The position numbers and the translations under genes were made by a program. The notes under the pieces were generated by a model, which saw nothing but the letters and a program-made list of their open reading frames with translations, did not search any database and was not told where the DNA came from. A stretch of DNA of 54,124 nt. Origin: Pseudescherichia vulneris NBRC 102420. Lineage in GTDB: Bacteria; Pseudomonadota; Gammaproteobacteria; Enterobacterales; Enterobacteriaceae. The stretch lies in contig NZ_BBMZ01000011.1 of NCBI RefSeq assembly GCF_000759795.1, positions 1 through 54,124 on the forward strand, written 5' to 3'. Of this stretch, positions 18,075 through 24,203 are shown piece by piece (the stretch's first letter is position 1; the number at the start of each line of letters is the position of its first letter).

Positions 18075-18509
18075 TTAATCAATTTCCCAGGGCTTTTTCT
18101 CCCGAGCGAGATTGTTGTTAGCACGGCCAACCGTTTTAGGGTCGGCTGTAGCCTGGCGGGTGATCCGCAGGCGGGTCGCAAGAGAGGATGCCGATCGCAC
18201 CTCCCGCTCGCGCATCGTAAGAAGTTTGTCGTAGCGCTTAAGACCGTCATCCCGGGCCAGCCACTCGAGCTCGAACTCTTCAATCTGGGTTGTGAGCAGC
18301 CGGGCCTGCACCACATGCCGACAGTACATCTCCAGCATGTCCCGGTGTGTTTCGGTGAATGAGCTGGCCGGGTTGTCATTGACCAGCCGGACCCAGACGT
18401 TAATCTCCGGATCGCTCAGGTGAATGGACGGCTGCAGCCTACTTTCAGCCAGTACCGGCAGCGAGGCAGCCGACGTCGCAGCCAGAGACTTTCTGCCTCG
18501 CTGTGCCAT
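18075..18509 (-). CDS. Terminase small subunit
   Basis: A 144-residue protein directly upstream of the large terminase. The first 20 residues are basic (MAQRGRKSLAATS). The centre is helical (FTETHRDMLEMYCRHVV...), and the C terminus contains SLATRLRITRQA, a pattern found in phage P27-type small terminases. It recognises the packaging site. Assignment rests on position and on this helical pattern. Confidence 0.8.
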   Translation of the reverse strand: MAQRGRKSLAATSAASLPVLAESRLQPSIHLSDPEINVWVRLVNDNPASSFTETHRDMLEMYCRHVVQARLLTTQIEEFELEWLARDDGLKRYDKLLTMREREVRSASSLATRLRITRQATADPKTVGRANNNLAREKKPWEID

Positions 18510-18629
18510 CGCTTTTTTCCTTTTTTTCTGGACGTTTTTAAAAATAAAACTGGGAGCGCGGTCTTTGTCGGCCAGGCGTCAGAGTTTTACCCTCCCCCTG
18601 CTCTCGCGACCATCAAACGAGAATGAATC
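18510..18629. other. Intergenic stretch upstream of terminase, candidate cos region
   Basis: About 120 bases without a gene lie just ahead of the small terminase gene. The part at about 18580-18610 is C/G-strand biased (CCCTCCCCCTGC). In HK97-like phages cos lies upstream of the terminase genes, so packaging may start here. The cut site itself is not visible by eye. Confidence 0.3.
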
Positions 18630-18839
18630 TCATTTTTCGATAATCCGCAGGTTTTCGCGGGACAGGCTGGCGGACACGAGCCGATCGCCGACGCCGAGCG
18701 GCATGGTCAGGCTGACGGTTGGCAGTGACTTACCTGCCTCGTGGCTGAAGGTGATCGAGGTGAGATCGTTAAAGCTCACGCCATCAATGCTCAGTTCAAT
18801 CAGCTTGCCATCGCGGTATTCAATCTTCAGGTCTTGCAT
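18630..18839 (-). CDS. Small protein of unknown function
   Basis: A 69-residue ORF starting MQDLKIEYRDGKLIELSIDG, predicted to be beta-rich with no membrane segment. It lies between the HNH nuclease gene and the terminase genes. The start is preceded by GGAGCACGC, a weak ribosome site. Function not recognised. Confidence 0.6.
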   Translation of the reverse strand: MQDLKIEYRDGKLIELSIDGVSFNDLTSITFSHEAGKSLPTVSLTMPLGVGDRLVSASLSRENLRIIEK

Positions 18840-18851
18840 TGCGTGCTCCTG

Positions 18852-19142
18852 TTACCAGATAACCCGGCCCTCGTCATCGAACTCGGTCACCGTTCCGCCG
18901 TTCTCCATGCGCTGCTTCACTGAGTCGTGGCAGCGTTTGCATAAACTTTGTAAATTTTCCGGATCGTGAAAGAGAGTTTCATCGCCTTTGTGCGGCTTGA
19001 TGTGGTCCACAACAGCAGCCGACACCACCTGGTTACGCTTCAGATGAAACTCGCAGAGCGGCTGCTTCTGCAACTGGTGATAGCGCAGGCGGTACCATCG
19101 CTTCGTGTTGTAGAGGTTATGCCAGGGGGAGTTTGATGCCAT
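18852..19142 (-). CDS. HNH endonuclease, packaging-associated
   Basis: A 96-residue HNH nuclease. The beta-beta-alpha-metal core is visible as VVDHIKPHKGDETLFHDPEN followed by LQSLCKRCHDSVKQ, and the N-terminal half has the common RWYRLR and CEFH patterns. HNH proteins next to terminase in HK97-type phages cooperate with the terminase in cos cleavage. The position fits this role. Confidence 0.92.
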   Translation of the reverse strand: MASNSPWHNLYNTKRWYRLRYHQLQKQPLCEFHLKRNQVVSAAVVDHIKPHKGDETLFHDPENLQSLCKRCHDSVKQRMENGGTVTEFDDEGRVIW

Positions 19143-19153
19143 ACATTGAACCC

Positions 19154-19921
19154 TTAGGGACGATACAGCAGGCCGCCGGGCTTTACCGCGTTGCGTATGG
19201 CGTCGGTCACTACCTGATTAATGGTCTGTTGCAATGTGACCTGAGCAGAAGCCTGAGCATCCTGTGACGCCTGCAGCGCCTTAAACAAATCACTCTCACG
19301 CACAGCGTCAATGACAGCCTCGCGCATATCGTCAGAGAGGCGGGTCTTGAGTTCGACTGCTGTCGCGACTGCGTCTTTTAAATGCAGTGTGCCGCTCATA
19401 TTAACCTCAAACTTTTCAGCATGAAGCTTTACCTGCTTTTTACCATTCTCAACAGCTACGCCAAAACCAGTAGCGCAAAGCCTGCCGTTCTCATCGTTAC
19501 CTACGCGGATCGTGTAGTTCTGAGGTGTAACATAACCGCCAGACGGAGGCAGGTTTTGGCCCACCAGCCTTTTAAATGCCTGGCTTTCATTTATGCCCTC
19601 AAGGATATGATCAACAATATCCTGCACATCGGTCGATGTCGTAGCATCAATCCAGTCTCCGGCGCGCCATTCTCGCGCGGTACCATCTGCCCTAACAGGA
19701 CGCAGGCGCACCTGCAGTCGCTCACCAGCTTTACGCCCAGAAATCAGGAGCCCAGTAACCGGCCAACTGATGACCTCTTTCACAAGGCGGTCATCTGCAA
19801 GGAGGTATTGCAGTTCAAGCTGAGAACCCCAGAAGCTCGAATCAGGCCATTTCCATTCGACGTTTACACCGAATGGCTTGGGTGTCGTTTTTACACAGGG
19901 AATGCTCAAACATTCAGTCAT
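19154..19921 (-). CDS. Orphan mini-J: tail-tip domain protein
   Basis: A 255-residue protein that resembles only the middle and end of a J protein. Residues about 12-95 form one fibronectin-like domain (VEWKWPDSS... GERLQVRLRPVRADG). A linker helix TDVQDIVDHILEGINESQAFKRL matches the linker in this phage's J (SDITDAILEQIKDTELFKDL). The beta block YTIRVGNDENGRLCATGFGV at about 137 matches the DUF1983-like block of J. A coiled coil follows. The N-terminal hub of J is missing. It lies between lysis and packaging genes, far from the tail genes. Its role is unknown. Confidence 0.75.
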   Translation of the reverse strand: MTECLSIPCVKTTPKPFGVNVEWKWPDSSFWGSQLELQYLLADDRLVKEVISWPVTGLLISGRKAGERLQVRLRPVRADGTAREWRAGDWIDATTSTDVQDIVDHILEGINESQAFKRLVGQNLPPSGGYVTPQNYTIRVGNDENGRLCATGFGVAVENGKKQVKLHAEKFEVNMSGTLHLKDAVATAVELKTRLSDDMREAVIDAVRESDLFKALQASQDAQASAQVTLQQTINQVVTDAIRNAVKPGGLLYRP

Positions 19922-19939
19922 AGTGGTTTCCTTTTAGAT

Positions 19940-19992
19940 GTGAGCCTGTCGCACGGGACAGCCGCCCGAGAGAAGCGGATCCCCAGGCTCAC
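19940..19992 (-). ncRNA. Three-way-junction RNA motif, possibly C4-like
   Basis: Between the mini-J start and the upstream gene, GTGAGCCTG (19940-19948) and CAGGCTCAC (19984-19992) can form a long closing stem. Inside it, two small hairpins are possible: TGTC/GACA (19947-19950 with 19957-19960) and CCGC/GCGG (19962-19965 with 19975-19978). This gives a three-way junction about 20 bases upstream of the AAGGA ribosome site of the mini-J gene. The layout resembles the phage C4 antisense RNA family, but I cannot confirm membership. It may regulate translation of the downstream gene. Confidence 0.45.
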
Positions 19993-20030
19993 GGCTGAAA
20001 GACTCTCTTTGGTGCGCGTGCGAGGCGCAT

Positions 20031-20060
20031 AAAAAAAGCCACCAGCGGATGCCAGTGGCT
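20031..20060 (-). terminator. Intrinsic terminator, second of a tandem pair
   Basis: On the minus strand AGCCAC/GTGGCT form the stem, followed by seven T residues. It lies about 35 bases beyond the first terminator after the 20097-20375 gene. Confidence 0.6.
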
Positions 20061-20074
20061 TGATGTGGTGGCAA

Positions 20075-20095
20075 TAAAAAACCGTCCGAAGGCGG
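20075..20095 (-). terminator. Intrinsic terminator after the 20097-20375 gene
   Basis: On the minus strand a CCGCC/GGACGG stem with a one-base bulge and a TTC loop is followed by six T residues, immediately after the stop codon. Confidence 0.6.
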
Positions 20096-20096
20096 C

Positions 20097-20375
20097 TTAT
20101 TTAAAATTTATCTTACGCTTCAGAAGATTGGCGATGTCGCCCTTAGCGAGCAAAACCATATCTGCCGTTGCTGTTATTAGCGTGTAAAAGCCCAGAGATT
20201 TAAGCTCCGAGTAGAGCTCGACACTGGTGCCTTGACTGATATTCTTGAAAAGCTCCTGGCTTATGCCATCGCCTTTTATCTCGATATATTCGACATCATC
20301 CTCTTCATCGTAGAACTTACTTGCTGACATCGCAGGAAAATTGCTGCCGATGATAGTTACAATTATCTCTTCCAT
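20097..20375 (-). CDS. Small acidic protein, probable moron
   Basis: A 92-residue protein starting MEEIIVTIIGSNFPAMSASK. I chose the ATG at 20375 because AGAGGTGG lies five bases upstream; an in-frame start ten codons earlier lacks this. The sequence is acidic in the first half and ends in a basic LLKRKINFK tail. It has its own promoter-like sequence and tandem terminators and is more AT-rich than its neighbours, so it is probably expressed in the lysogen. Function not recognised. Confidence 0.7.
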   Translation of the reverse strand: MEEIIVTIIGSNFPAMSASKFYDEEDDVEYIEIKGDGISQELFKNISQGTSVELYSELKSLGFYTLITATADMVLLAKGDIANLLKRKINFK

Positions 20376-20404
20376 ATCCACCTCTTGATTGCAGTTCACT
20401 AACA

Positions 20405-20433
20405 ACGTTAGATGACAAAATAATCTATTGCAA
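20405..20433 (-). promoter_or_regulatory. Promoter candidate for the 20097-20375 gene
   Basis: On the minus strand a TTGCAA -35 box is separated by 17 bases from a TAACGT -10 box, placing the start site about 20 bases before the chosen ATG. Confidence 0.45.
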
Positions 20434-20553
20434 TCAGTAATTTAACTGACGACCTCGTCAATCCAGTGTCGCGACGCTTCACAGCGTGGCTAACCGTGTT
20501 GTGCAGAGTGGAGAACATCATCAGGCGCTCTGCTCGAAAGCGCCTTGTGATGC

Positions 20554-20766
20554 TTAATCGCTGCTGCAACTTCCCGATCCGCTGTGATAGCTACTGCCGC
20601 TATCACAGGAAGAGGAAGAATCAGCCAAGCTCGGGCTAAGCGGACTGGCTGGGTTAAGGGGGTTAAACGGGTTGAGCAGGCCAGATGAAGAGCTGTTCTC
20701 GGCCTGACGGCGGCGGCGCTCATCTTCCTCCCGGCGGCGGCGTTCCCGGTCGGTGATGTAAGTCAT
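20554..20766 (-). CDS. Arg/Glu- and Ser-rich small phage protein
   Basis: A 70-residue ORF starting MTYITDRERRRREEDERRRR. The first 20 residues are almost all charged. The middle has a repeated NPFNPLNPASPLSPS pattern, and the last 20 are Ser/Asp/Gly-rich. It starts 12 bases after the Rz stop, so it is probably the last gene of the lysis cassette. The competing frame at 20490-20723 looks like a shadow. Function unknown; probably disordered. Confidence 0.6.
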   Translation of the reverse strand: MTYITDRERRRREEDERRRRQAENSSSSGLLNPFNPLNPASPLSPSLADSSSSCDSGSSYHSGSGSCSSD

Positions 20767-20778
20767 ATACCCTCTCTA

Positions 20779-21234
20779 CTATTTAAGGCACTGCGTTTTA
20801 ATGTAATCCTGCAGGTAACCGACCTGCTTCGTTACTGTGGCGATCCGCTCTCTGAGGGTGAAATAATCCCGTTGAGCGGACTCTGTAAGTCGGGGGCCGG
20901 TAGCATCGCCCAGGCCGCCGGTGCTGGCCTCTGCGGACGTGGGGCATTCTGCGTTGAGCCGCAGCCGCTTACGGCCAGCAGCAACATCACGCTCAAGCTG
21001 ATCGATAGTTTCCTGGGCATCTGCCAGTTCTCCGGTGTATTTGGCATCCAGTGCGGCCACATCTCGCTGGCGCGTCTGCATATCATCTATGGTGTCGTTC
21101 GCCAGCTGCAAATTATGCTCAGCTGTATCGGCGCGCGATTTCTCCAACCCGTACTGGTGCTGGTAGTAAGCAGCAGTACCGCCCAGAAGCAGCATCAGGA
21201 TCAGCGGCAAGACGAAATTCCAGTCAAATTTCAT
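20779..21234 (-). CDS. Rz: i-spanin Rz
   Basis: A 151-residue inner-membrane spanin. The N-terminal membrane anchor (about residues 8-24, VLPLILMLLLGGTAAYY) is followed by a long periplasmic coiled coil. It pairs with the o-spanin Rz1 to fuse inner and outer membranes in the last step of lysis. It overlaps the endolysin gene by about ten bases and contains Rz1 in another frame. Confidence 0.92.
   Translation of the reverse strand: MKFDWNFVLPLILMLLLGGTAAYYQHQYGLEKSRADTAEHNLQLANDTIDDMQTRQRDVAALDAKYTGELADAQETIDQLERDVAAGRKRLRLNAECPTSAEASTGGLGDATGPRLTESAQRDYFTLRERIATVTKQVGYLQDYIKTQCLK
20832..21020 (-). CDS. Rz1: o-spanin Rz1, embedded in Rz
   Basis: A 62-residue lipoprotein read in a shifted frame wholly inside Rz, starting MPRKLSISLSVMLLLAVSGC. 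LAVSGC is a lipobox, so Cys20 becomes the lipidated N terminus. The mature part is Pro-rich (APRPQRPAPAAW), as in Rz1 proteins. Nested Rz/Rz1 is the classical lambda arrangement. The open frame extends further upstream, but the ATG at 21020 gives the proper signal sequence. Confidence 0.9.
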   Translation of the reverse strand: MPRKLSISLSVMLLLAVSGCGSTQNAPRPQRPAPAAWAMLPAPDLQSPLNGIISPSESGSPQ

Positions 21235-21727
21235 ACTTGCTCTCCGCCAGGCACAAGCTACGCTCCATCTCGCGCCGGTTCTGGAGGCCCTTCCACTTCA
21301 TGCCACCAGCGTAAACCCAGCGGCGCATCTCTTCGCACGCTCCGGCATGGTCGCCTTTGTTCAGCTTGCGCAGCAGCGTTGATTTCGAGAACGCGTCAGA
21401 GCCAACGTTAAAGACGAAGCTATAGAGAGCGGCTCGCTGGTACTCGTTCAGTGGTGCTTTGACCAGACTATCAACCGTCTTCTTGGCTGGCTGCAGGTCT
21501 TTCCACAGCAGGTTGTCACACTCGCGATCGGTGTAGGTCTTGCCTCTTAAGATATCCCGGCCCGTATGGCCATCGCAGACGGTCCATACCCCGGCAACAT
21601 CCCGGTACGCTTCATACTTGCGCCCTTCTACGCCATCTTTGCCACCCAGAAATACCGTGGCGATCGCCAGCGCACCAGCACCAGCTACACCGATCAGTTT
21701 GTTACGTAACGACAATGAGATCGCCAT
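21224..21727 (-). CDS. SAR endolysin (phage lysozyme)
   Basis: A 167-residue muramidase of the T4-lysozyme-like family. The N terminus is a weakly hydrophobic signal-arrest-release segment (about 10-28, LIGVAGAGALAIATVFLGG) that lets Sec export it and hold it in the membrane until depolarisation. The catalytic pattern E-x8-D-x5-T is visible in VEGRKYEAYRDVAGVWT, near residues 34-49. It lies after a pinholin, the functional partner of SAR endolysins, and before Rz. Confidence 0.94.
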   Translation of the reverse strand: MAISLSLRNKLIGVAGAGALAIATVFLGGKDGVEGRKYEAYRDVAGVWTVCDGHTGRDILRGKTYTDRECDNLLWKDLQPAKKTVDSLVKAPLNEYQRAALYSFVFNVGSDAFSKSTLLRKLNKGDHAGACEEMRRWVYAGGMKWKGLQNRREMERSLCLAESKYEI

Positions 21728-21969
21728 TAATCCTCCGTAATATCAACCGGGCGTCTGGGCCAGGTCTTCAGCGCCTGGATCTGCGCCAACGTGGTCTTAC
21801 GCTTGTAGTACCAGTTGATGCCGAACGTCAGGATTGCCACAACGATCCCGATAATCACCCCCAGAGCGCTCCACTCGTCGGGGCTTAACCGGGTTAGCAG
21901 TCCATTGGCTACCGTCCCGGCTGATGCGCCATAAGCTGCGCCAGTAGCCAATTTGCTCATATCAAACAT
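21727..21969 (-). CDS. S21-like pinholin with dual start
   Basis: An 80-residue class II holin with two membrane segments (about 8-27 and 36-54), resembling phage 21 S: MSKLATGAAYGASAG here against MDKISTGIAYGTSAG there. Met codons at positions 1 and 4 match the S21 dual start, which makes holin and antiholin from one gene. Pinholins make small holes that depolarise the membrane and release SAR endolysin, encoded next with a one-base overlap. Unlike S21, the extra N-terminal residues are Phe-Asp rather than containing Lys. Confidence 0.88.
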   Translation of the reverse strand: MFDMSKLATGAAYGASAGTVANGLLTRLSPDEWSALGVIIGIVVAILTFGINWYYKRKTTLAQIQALKTWPRRPVDITED

Positions 21970-22069
21970 GTCTCATACCTCCGGCAGTTGGGAGGCTGTG
22001 TGTAAGGGGAAGGGCCGTCAGGCACGCGGTTAATGGGAGATAGATGCTGATTGCCTGCGGCCAGATACG

Positions 22070-22094
22070 AAAAAGGCCCGCCGAAGCGAGCCTT
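22070..22094 (-). terminator. Intrinsic terminator after hicB
   Basis: On the minus strand AAGGC and CGC pair with GCG and GCCTT across a TTCG loop, with single-base mismatches, followed by five T residues. It lies just beyond the hicB stop. Confidence 0.65.
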
Positions 22095-22111
22095 AAGATG
22101 GTGAAGCGTTA

Positions 22112-22519
22112 TTACGCGGCGTGCAGTTCCAGTGTCTTACCCAGCACCGCAAGCGCTTTCTGGATTGTGTCGATCTTGGTCGAGTGATGCAGGTTAAAGA
22201 GGCGCGTCACCTCCTGCTTTTTAATCCCCATGCGCGAAGCCAGCTCAACCTGGGTTAAGCCGGACGCAAGAAAGGCATTAAGCAGCAGCACCTTCGCCGC
22301 TACACTAGCGGGCACATCCACATAATCACCGGCCACCGCCCCCGGCGAGGGTACTGGCCGACCATCCTCGAAATAAAAATCGAAGGCAGTCACCAGCGCA
22401 TCGCGCGCCATCGACAGCGCCTCTTCCCGGTCATCGCCCTGGGTCAGTGCCTCGGGGATATCCGGGAAGGACACAACATAGCCGCCAGTGTCCGGCTCAA
22501 GATTTACAGGGTATCGCAT
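22112..22519 (-). CDS. hicB: HicB antitoxin
   Basis: A 135-residue HicB antitoxin. The N-terminal half has the degenerate RNase H-like HicB fold (MRYPVNLEPDTGGYVVSFPD, then EEALSMARDALVTAF). The C-terminal half is an XRE-type helix-turn-helix (LTQVELASRMGIKKQEVTRL). It neutralises HicA and represses the hic promoter. hicA lies 50 bases upstream. A perfect inverted repeat separates the two, and an intrinsic terminator follows. Confidence 0.95.
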   Translation of the reverse strand: MRYPVNLEPDTGGYVVSFPDIPEALTQGDDREEALSMARDALVTAFDFYFEDGRPVPSPGAVAGDYVDVPASVAAKVLLLNAFLASGLTQVELASRMGIKKQEVTRLFNLHHSTKIDTIQKALAVLGKTLELHAA

Positions 22520-22544
22520 ATCGTCTTGATGAAGCTTTTCCGAG

Positions 22545-22568
22545 AAACCAGCCCCAGAGGGCTGGTTT
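22545..22568 (-). repeat. Perfect inverted repeat between hicA and hicB
   Basis: AAACCAGCCC and GGGCTGGTTT form a 10-bp perfect stem with a four-base loop in the 50 bases between hicA and hicB. On the minus strand it is followed by CTCGG rather than a T run, so it is not a classical terminator. It could pause transcription, protect the hicB message or act as a protein site. Confidence 0.6.
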
Positions 22569-22569
22569 G

Positions 22570-22746
22570 TTATTTAAGGCCTAACTGCTTGAGTATCGCC
22601 TTTCGCAGTGTCTCTTTTAACTCAGAGCCGGGATGTCTGGGCATTACGCTTACCTTCCCGTTGTATCTTAGTTTCAGATGGTTGGTACCGTTTGAAACTT
22701 CGACCCCCTGAGATTCAAGCCACCGCCTGAACTCGTTTTGCTTCAC
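22570..22746 (-). CDS. hicA: HicA toxin, GTG start
   Basis: A 58-residue mRNA interferase. The frame runs from GTG at 22746 with GGAGGAG four bases upstream, and reads VKQNEFRRWLESQGVEVSNG and on to a TAA at 22570. The catalytic His lies in GTNHLKLRYNG, and PRHPGSELK is typical of HicA. The first base is weak as a start (GTG), so simple ATG-based gene calling would miss it. HicA has a double-stranded RNA-binding-like fold and cleaves mRNA when HicB is lost. Confidence 0.93.
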   Translation of the reverse strand: MKQNEFRRWLESQGVEVSNGTNHLKLRYNGKVSVMPRHPGSELKETLRKAILKQLGLK

Positions 22747-22783
22747 CACTCCTCCATTCTGTTGAACATGCGATTATAGTAAT

Positions 22784-22817
22784 CAATTATGCTTACACAG
22801 TCAACAATAATGCTTAC
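22784..22817 (-). promoter_or_regulatory. hic promoter with direct-repeat operators
   Basis: CAATTATGCTTAC (22784-22796) and CAATAATGCTTAC (22805-22817) differ at one base and are spaced 21 bases start to start, two helical turns, so they lie on one DNA face. The space between them contains a minus-strand TTGACT -35 box; TACTAT or TATAAT follows toward hicA. They are good candidates for HicB operator sites. Confidence 0.6.
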
Positions 22818-22827
22818 TTCATGAAGC

Positions 22828-22850
22828 AAAAAACCCGCCTAAGCGAGGTT
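22828..22850 (-). terminator. Intrinsic terminator, candidate tR'
   Basis: On the minus strand AACC/GGTT and CGC/GCG stems enclose a TTAG loop with a bulge, followed by six T residues. It lies upstream of the lysis genes and hicAB, where a lambdoid phage has the Q-dependent late terminator tR'. Confidence 0.55.
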
Positions 22851-22907
22851 ACAAATGCGCTTTAAGTTCGAGTCATAGAAACCAGTCTTAACAGATTACG
22901 ATACTTT

Positions 22908-22936
22908 TTGCGTACGCATTAGCTTTATTGTAAAGT
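22908..22936 (+). promoter_or_regulatory. Promoter candidate for the two-gene cassette
   Basis: TTGCGT and TAAAGT are separated by 17 bases, about 90 bases before the ATG at 23028. The -35 box overlaps a palindrome GCGTACGC (22910-22917), and a second CGTACG lies at 22943-22948, 32 bases away. These may be operator sites. The call is by eye only. Confidence 0.35.
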
Positions 22937-22944
22937 TTTCACCG

Positions 22945-22973
22945 TACGTATGTTTTCAATACTTCGCAGTCAA
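22945..22973 (-). promoter_or_regulatory. Candidate late promoter pR'
   Basis: On the minus strand TTGACT (22973-22968) and TACGTA (22950-22945) are 17 bases apart, followed about 100 bases later by the candidate tR' terminator. Lambdoid late promoters have this promoter-then-terminator layout. The -10 box is poor, so confidence is low. Confidence 0.3.
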
Positions 22974-23027
22974 GATAGCGTTACAAGTTAAATTATAAAA
23001 TTCTCAATAATTTCAAGGTGATACTTT

Positions 23028-24203
23028 ATGGGCGGATTTGTTTGTCAGGAATGTGGCAATGTCATAGACGATATTGAGCAAAATTGCGAAATATGTGGCG
23101 CAAGCCCCAATGTTGCAAGAATCGGTAATCAAAATTTTATTGTTGTTAACGCGATCACAGCCCACCTTGAAAAAGAGAAAATTTTTGATTACACAATAGG
23201 CGAGCTATGGAACCTTACAACCCCAGTTGCCACCGAGTTTATTACCAGGATTGAGAAAAAATTTCGCAGAAAAAATAAATTTCACAACTATTTAATCAAA
23301 GATAGCCTTCCTAATTCAATTCCAACATTATTAACAAAATTTATTAAAGATAAAATTATCTTTGAGGATTTTTGCAAAACAGTAATGAACAAACTTAAAC
23401 TAAACTCTAATAATGAGAATGTTGTTACAAAGCTTGTTGGTGGAACATTAGTGTTTGTCCACTACAAATCCCTTAGCGATGCAGATGATTTAGGAAAGTT
23501 ACTCATAGTCATGGTTGATAAAAGGGGTGCATTTGATTTCGAAGAAGTAAGTCTACAGCCGAAAAGGCTTAACCCTGTAAACACCGATGCTCTTCGACAA
23601 GCTGCTATGTTTGACTTAACATTATTCGATGAGTGTTATCCAGATAATGATGGCCATTCCTACGTTGATTTTATCCAAGGCAAATCTCAGAGTGATGTTT
23701 TTAAGGATTCGTTAGGTTGCACTAAGGACGTTGATAACAAGCGTAGCATCAATGAAATATTCAGAGCAATAGAGACCTTTGTTTCGTTTAACTCACTGGG
23801 AAGAGCAGTAAGAGAAAATGCTGATGTTGAAGTTAGAGATTTCCTAGATACTAAGTCAAGAGATACTATTGATAAATCTGTTAGTGTGGATGAAATACAA
23901 AAAATCATTGACAAATGTTTACCAAAAAAATCAAAATTTTTAGGAACCTTTAAAGACTTCGTATATGAAAATGAGTTTAAAGTTGATGCGCAGTTTGAGC
24001 CTACCATATATTCTGCGACACAAGCACTTACTATAAAACTAACAGATGAAGACAAAAACTTCGAAATTAAAATCCTTCGTGGTGCAATAGGGGATGAAAA
24101 ATCTAACAAACCAGTTATAATAGGAAGTAGAAATAATGAAGTGATTATACGATTATCACCCGAAGAGTTTCATAAACTAAGAAGATATGCAAATGAAAAA
24201 TAA
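23028..24203 (+). CDS. Zinc-ribbon NdpA/YejK-like protein, cassette gene 1
   Basis: A 391-residue protein with an N-terminal four-cysteine zinc ribbon (Cys6, Cys9, Cys20, Cys23; CQECG...CEICGA). From about residue 130 onward it resembles the nucleoid-associated NdpA/YejK family: HSYVDFIQGKSQSDVFKDSL aligns with YejK [20 protein letters not shown], and NEVIIRLSPEEFHKLRR with the YejK C-terminal TLTIKGTPPNLRDQLQRR. The family binds DNA and the nucleoid. A zinc ribbon is not usual in it. The gene is AT-rich, opposes the late operon, and overlaps gene 2. AAGGTGA precedes the ATG. The NdpA match is by eye. Confidence 0.7.
   Translation: MGGFVCQECGNVIDDIEQNCEICGASPNVARIGNQNFIVVNAITAHLEKEKIFDYTIGELWNLTTPVATEFITRIEKKFRRKNKFHNYLIKDSLPNSIPTLLTKFIKDKIIFEDFCKTVMNKLKLNSNNENVVTKLVGGTLVFVHYKSLSDADDLGKLLIVMVDKRGAFDFEEVSLQPKRLNPVNTDALRQAAMFDLTLFDECYPDNDGHSYVDFIQGKSQSDVFKDSLGCTKDVDNKRSINEIFRAIETFVSFNSLGRAVRENADVEVRDFLDTKSRDTIDKSVSVDEIQKIIDKCLPKKSKFLGTFKDFVYENEFKVDAQFEPTIYSATQALTIKLTDEDKNFEIKILRGAIGDEKSNKPVIIGSRNNEVIIRLSPEEFHKLRRYANEK

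Noticed and set aside
20490..20723. 77-residue ORF beside the Arg/Ser-rich gene
   Set aside because: Overlaps the 20554-20766 frame, which has better spacing after Rz; no ribosome site seen.
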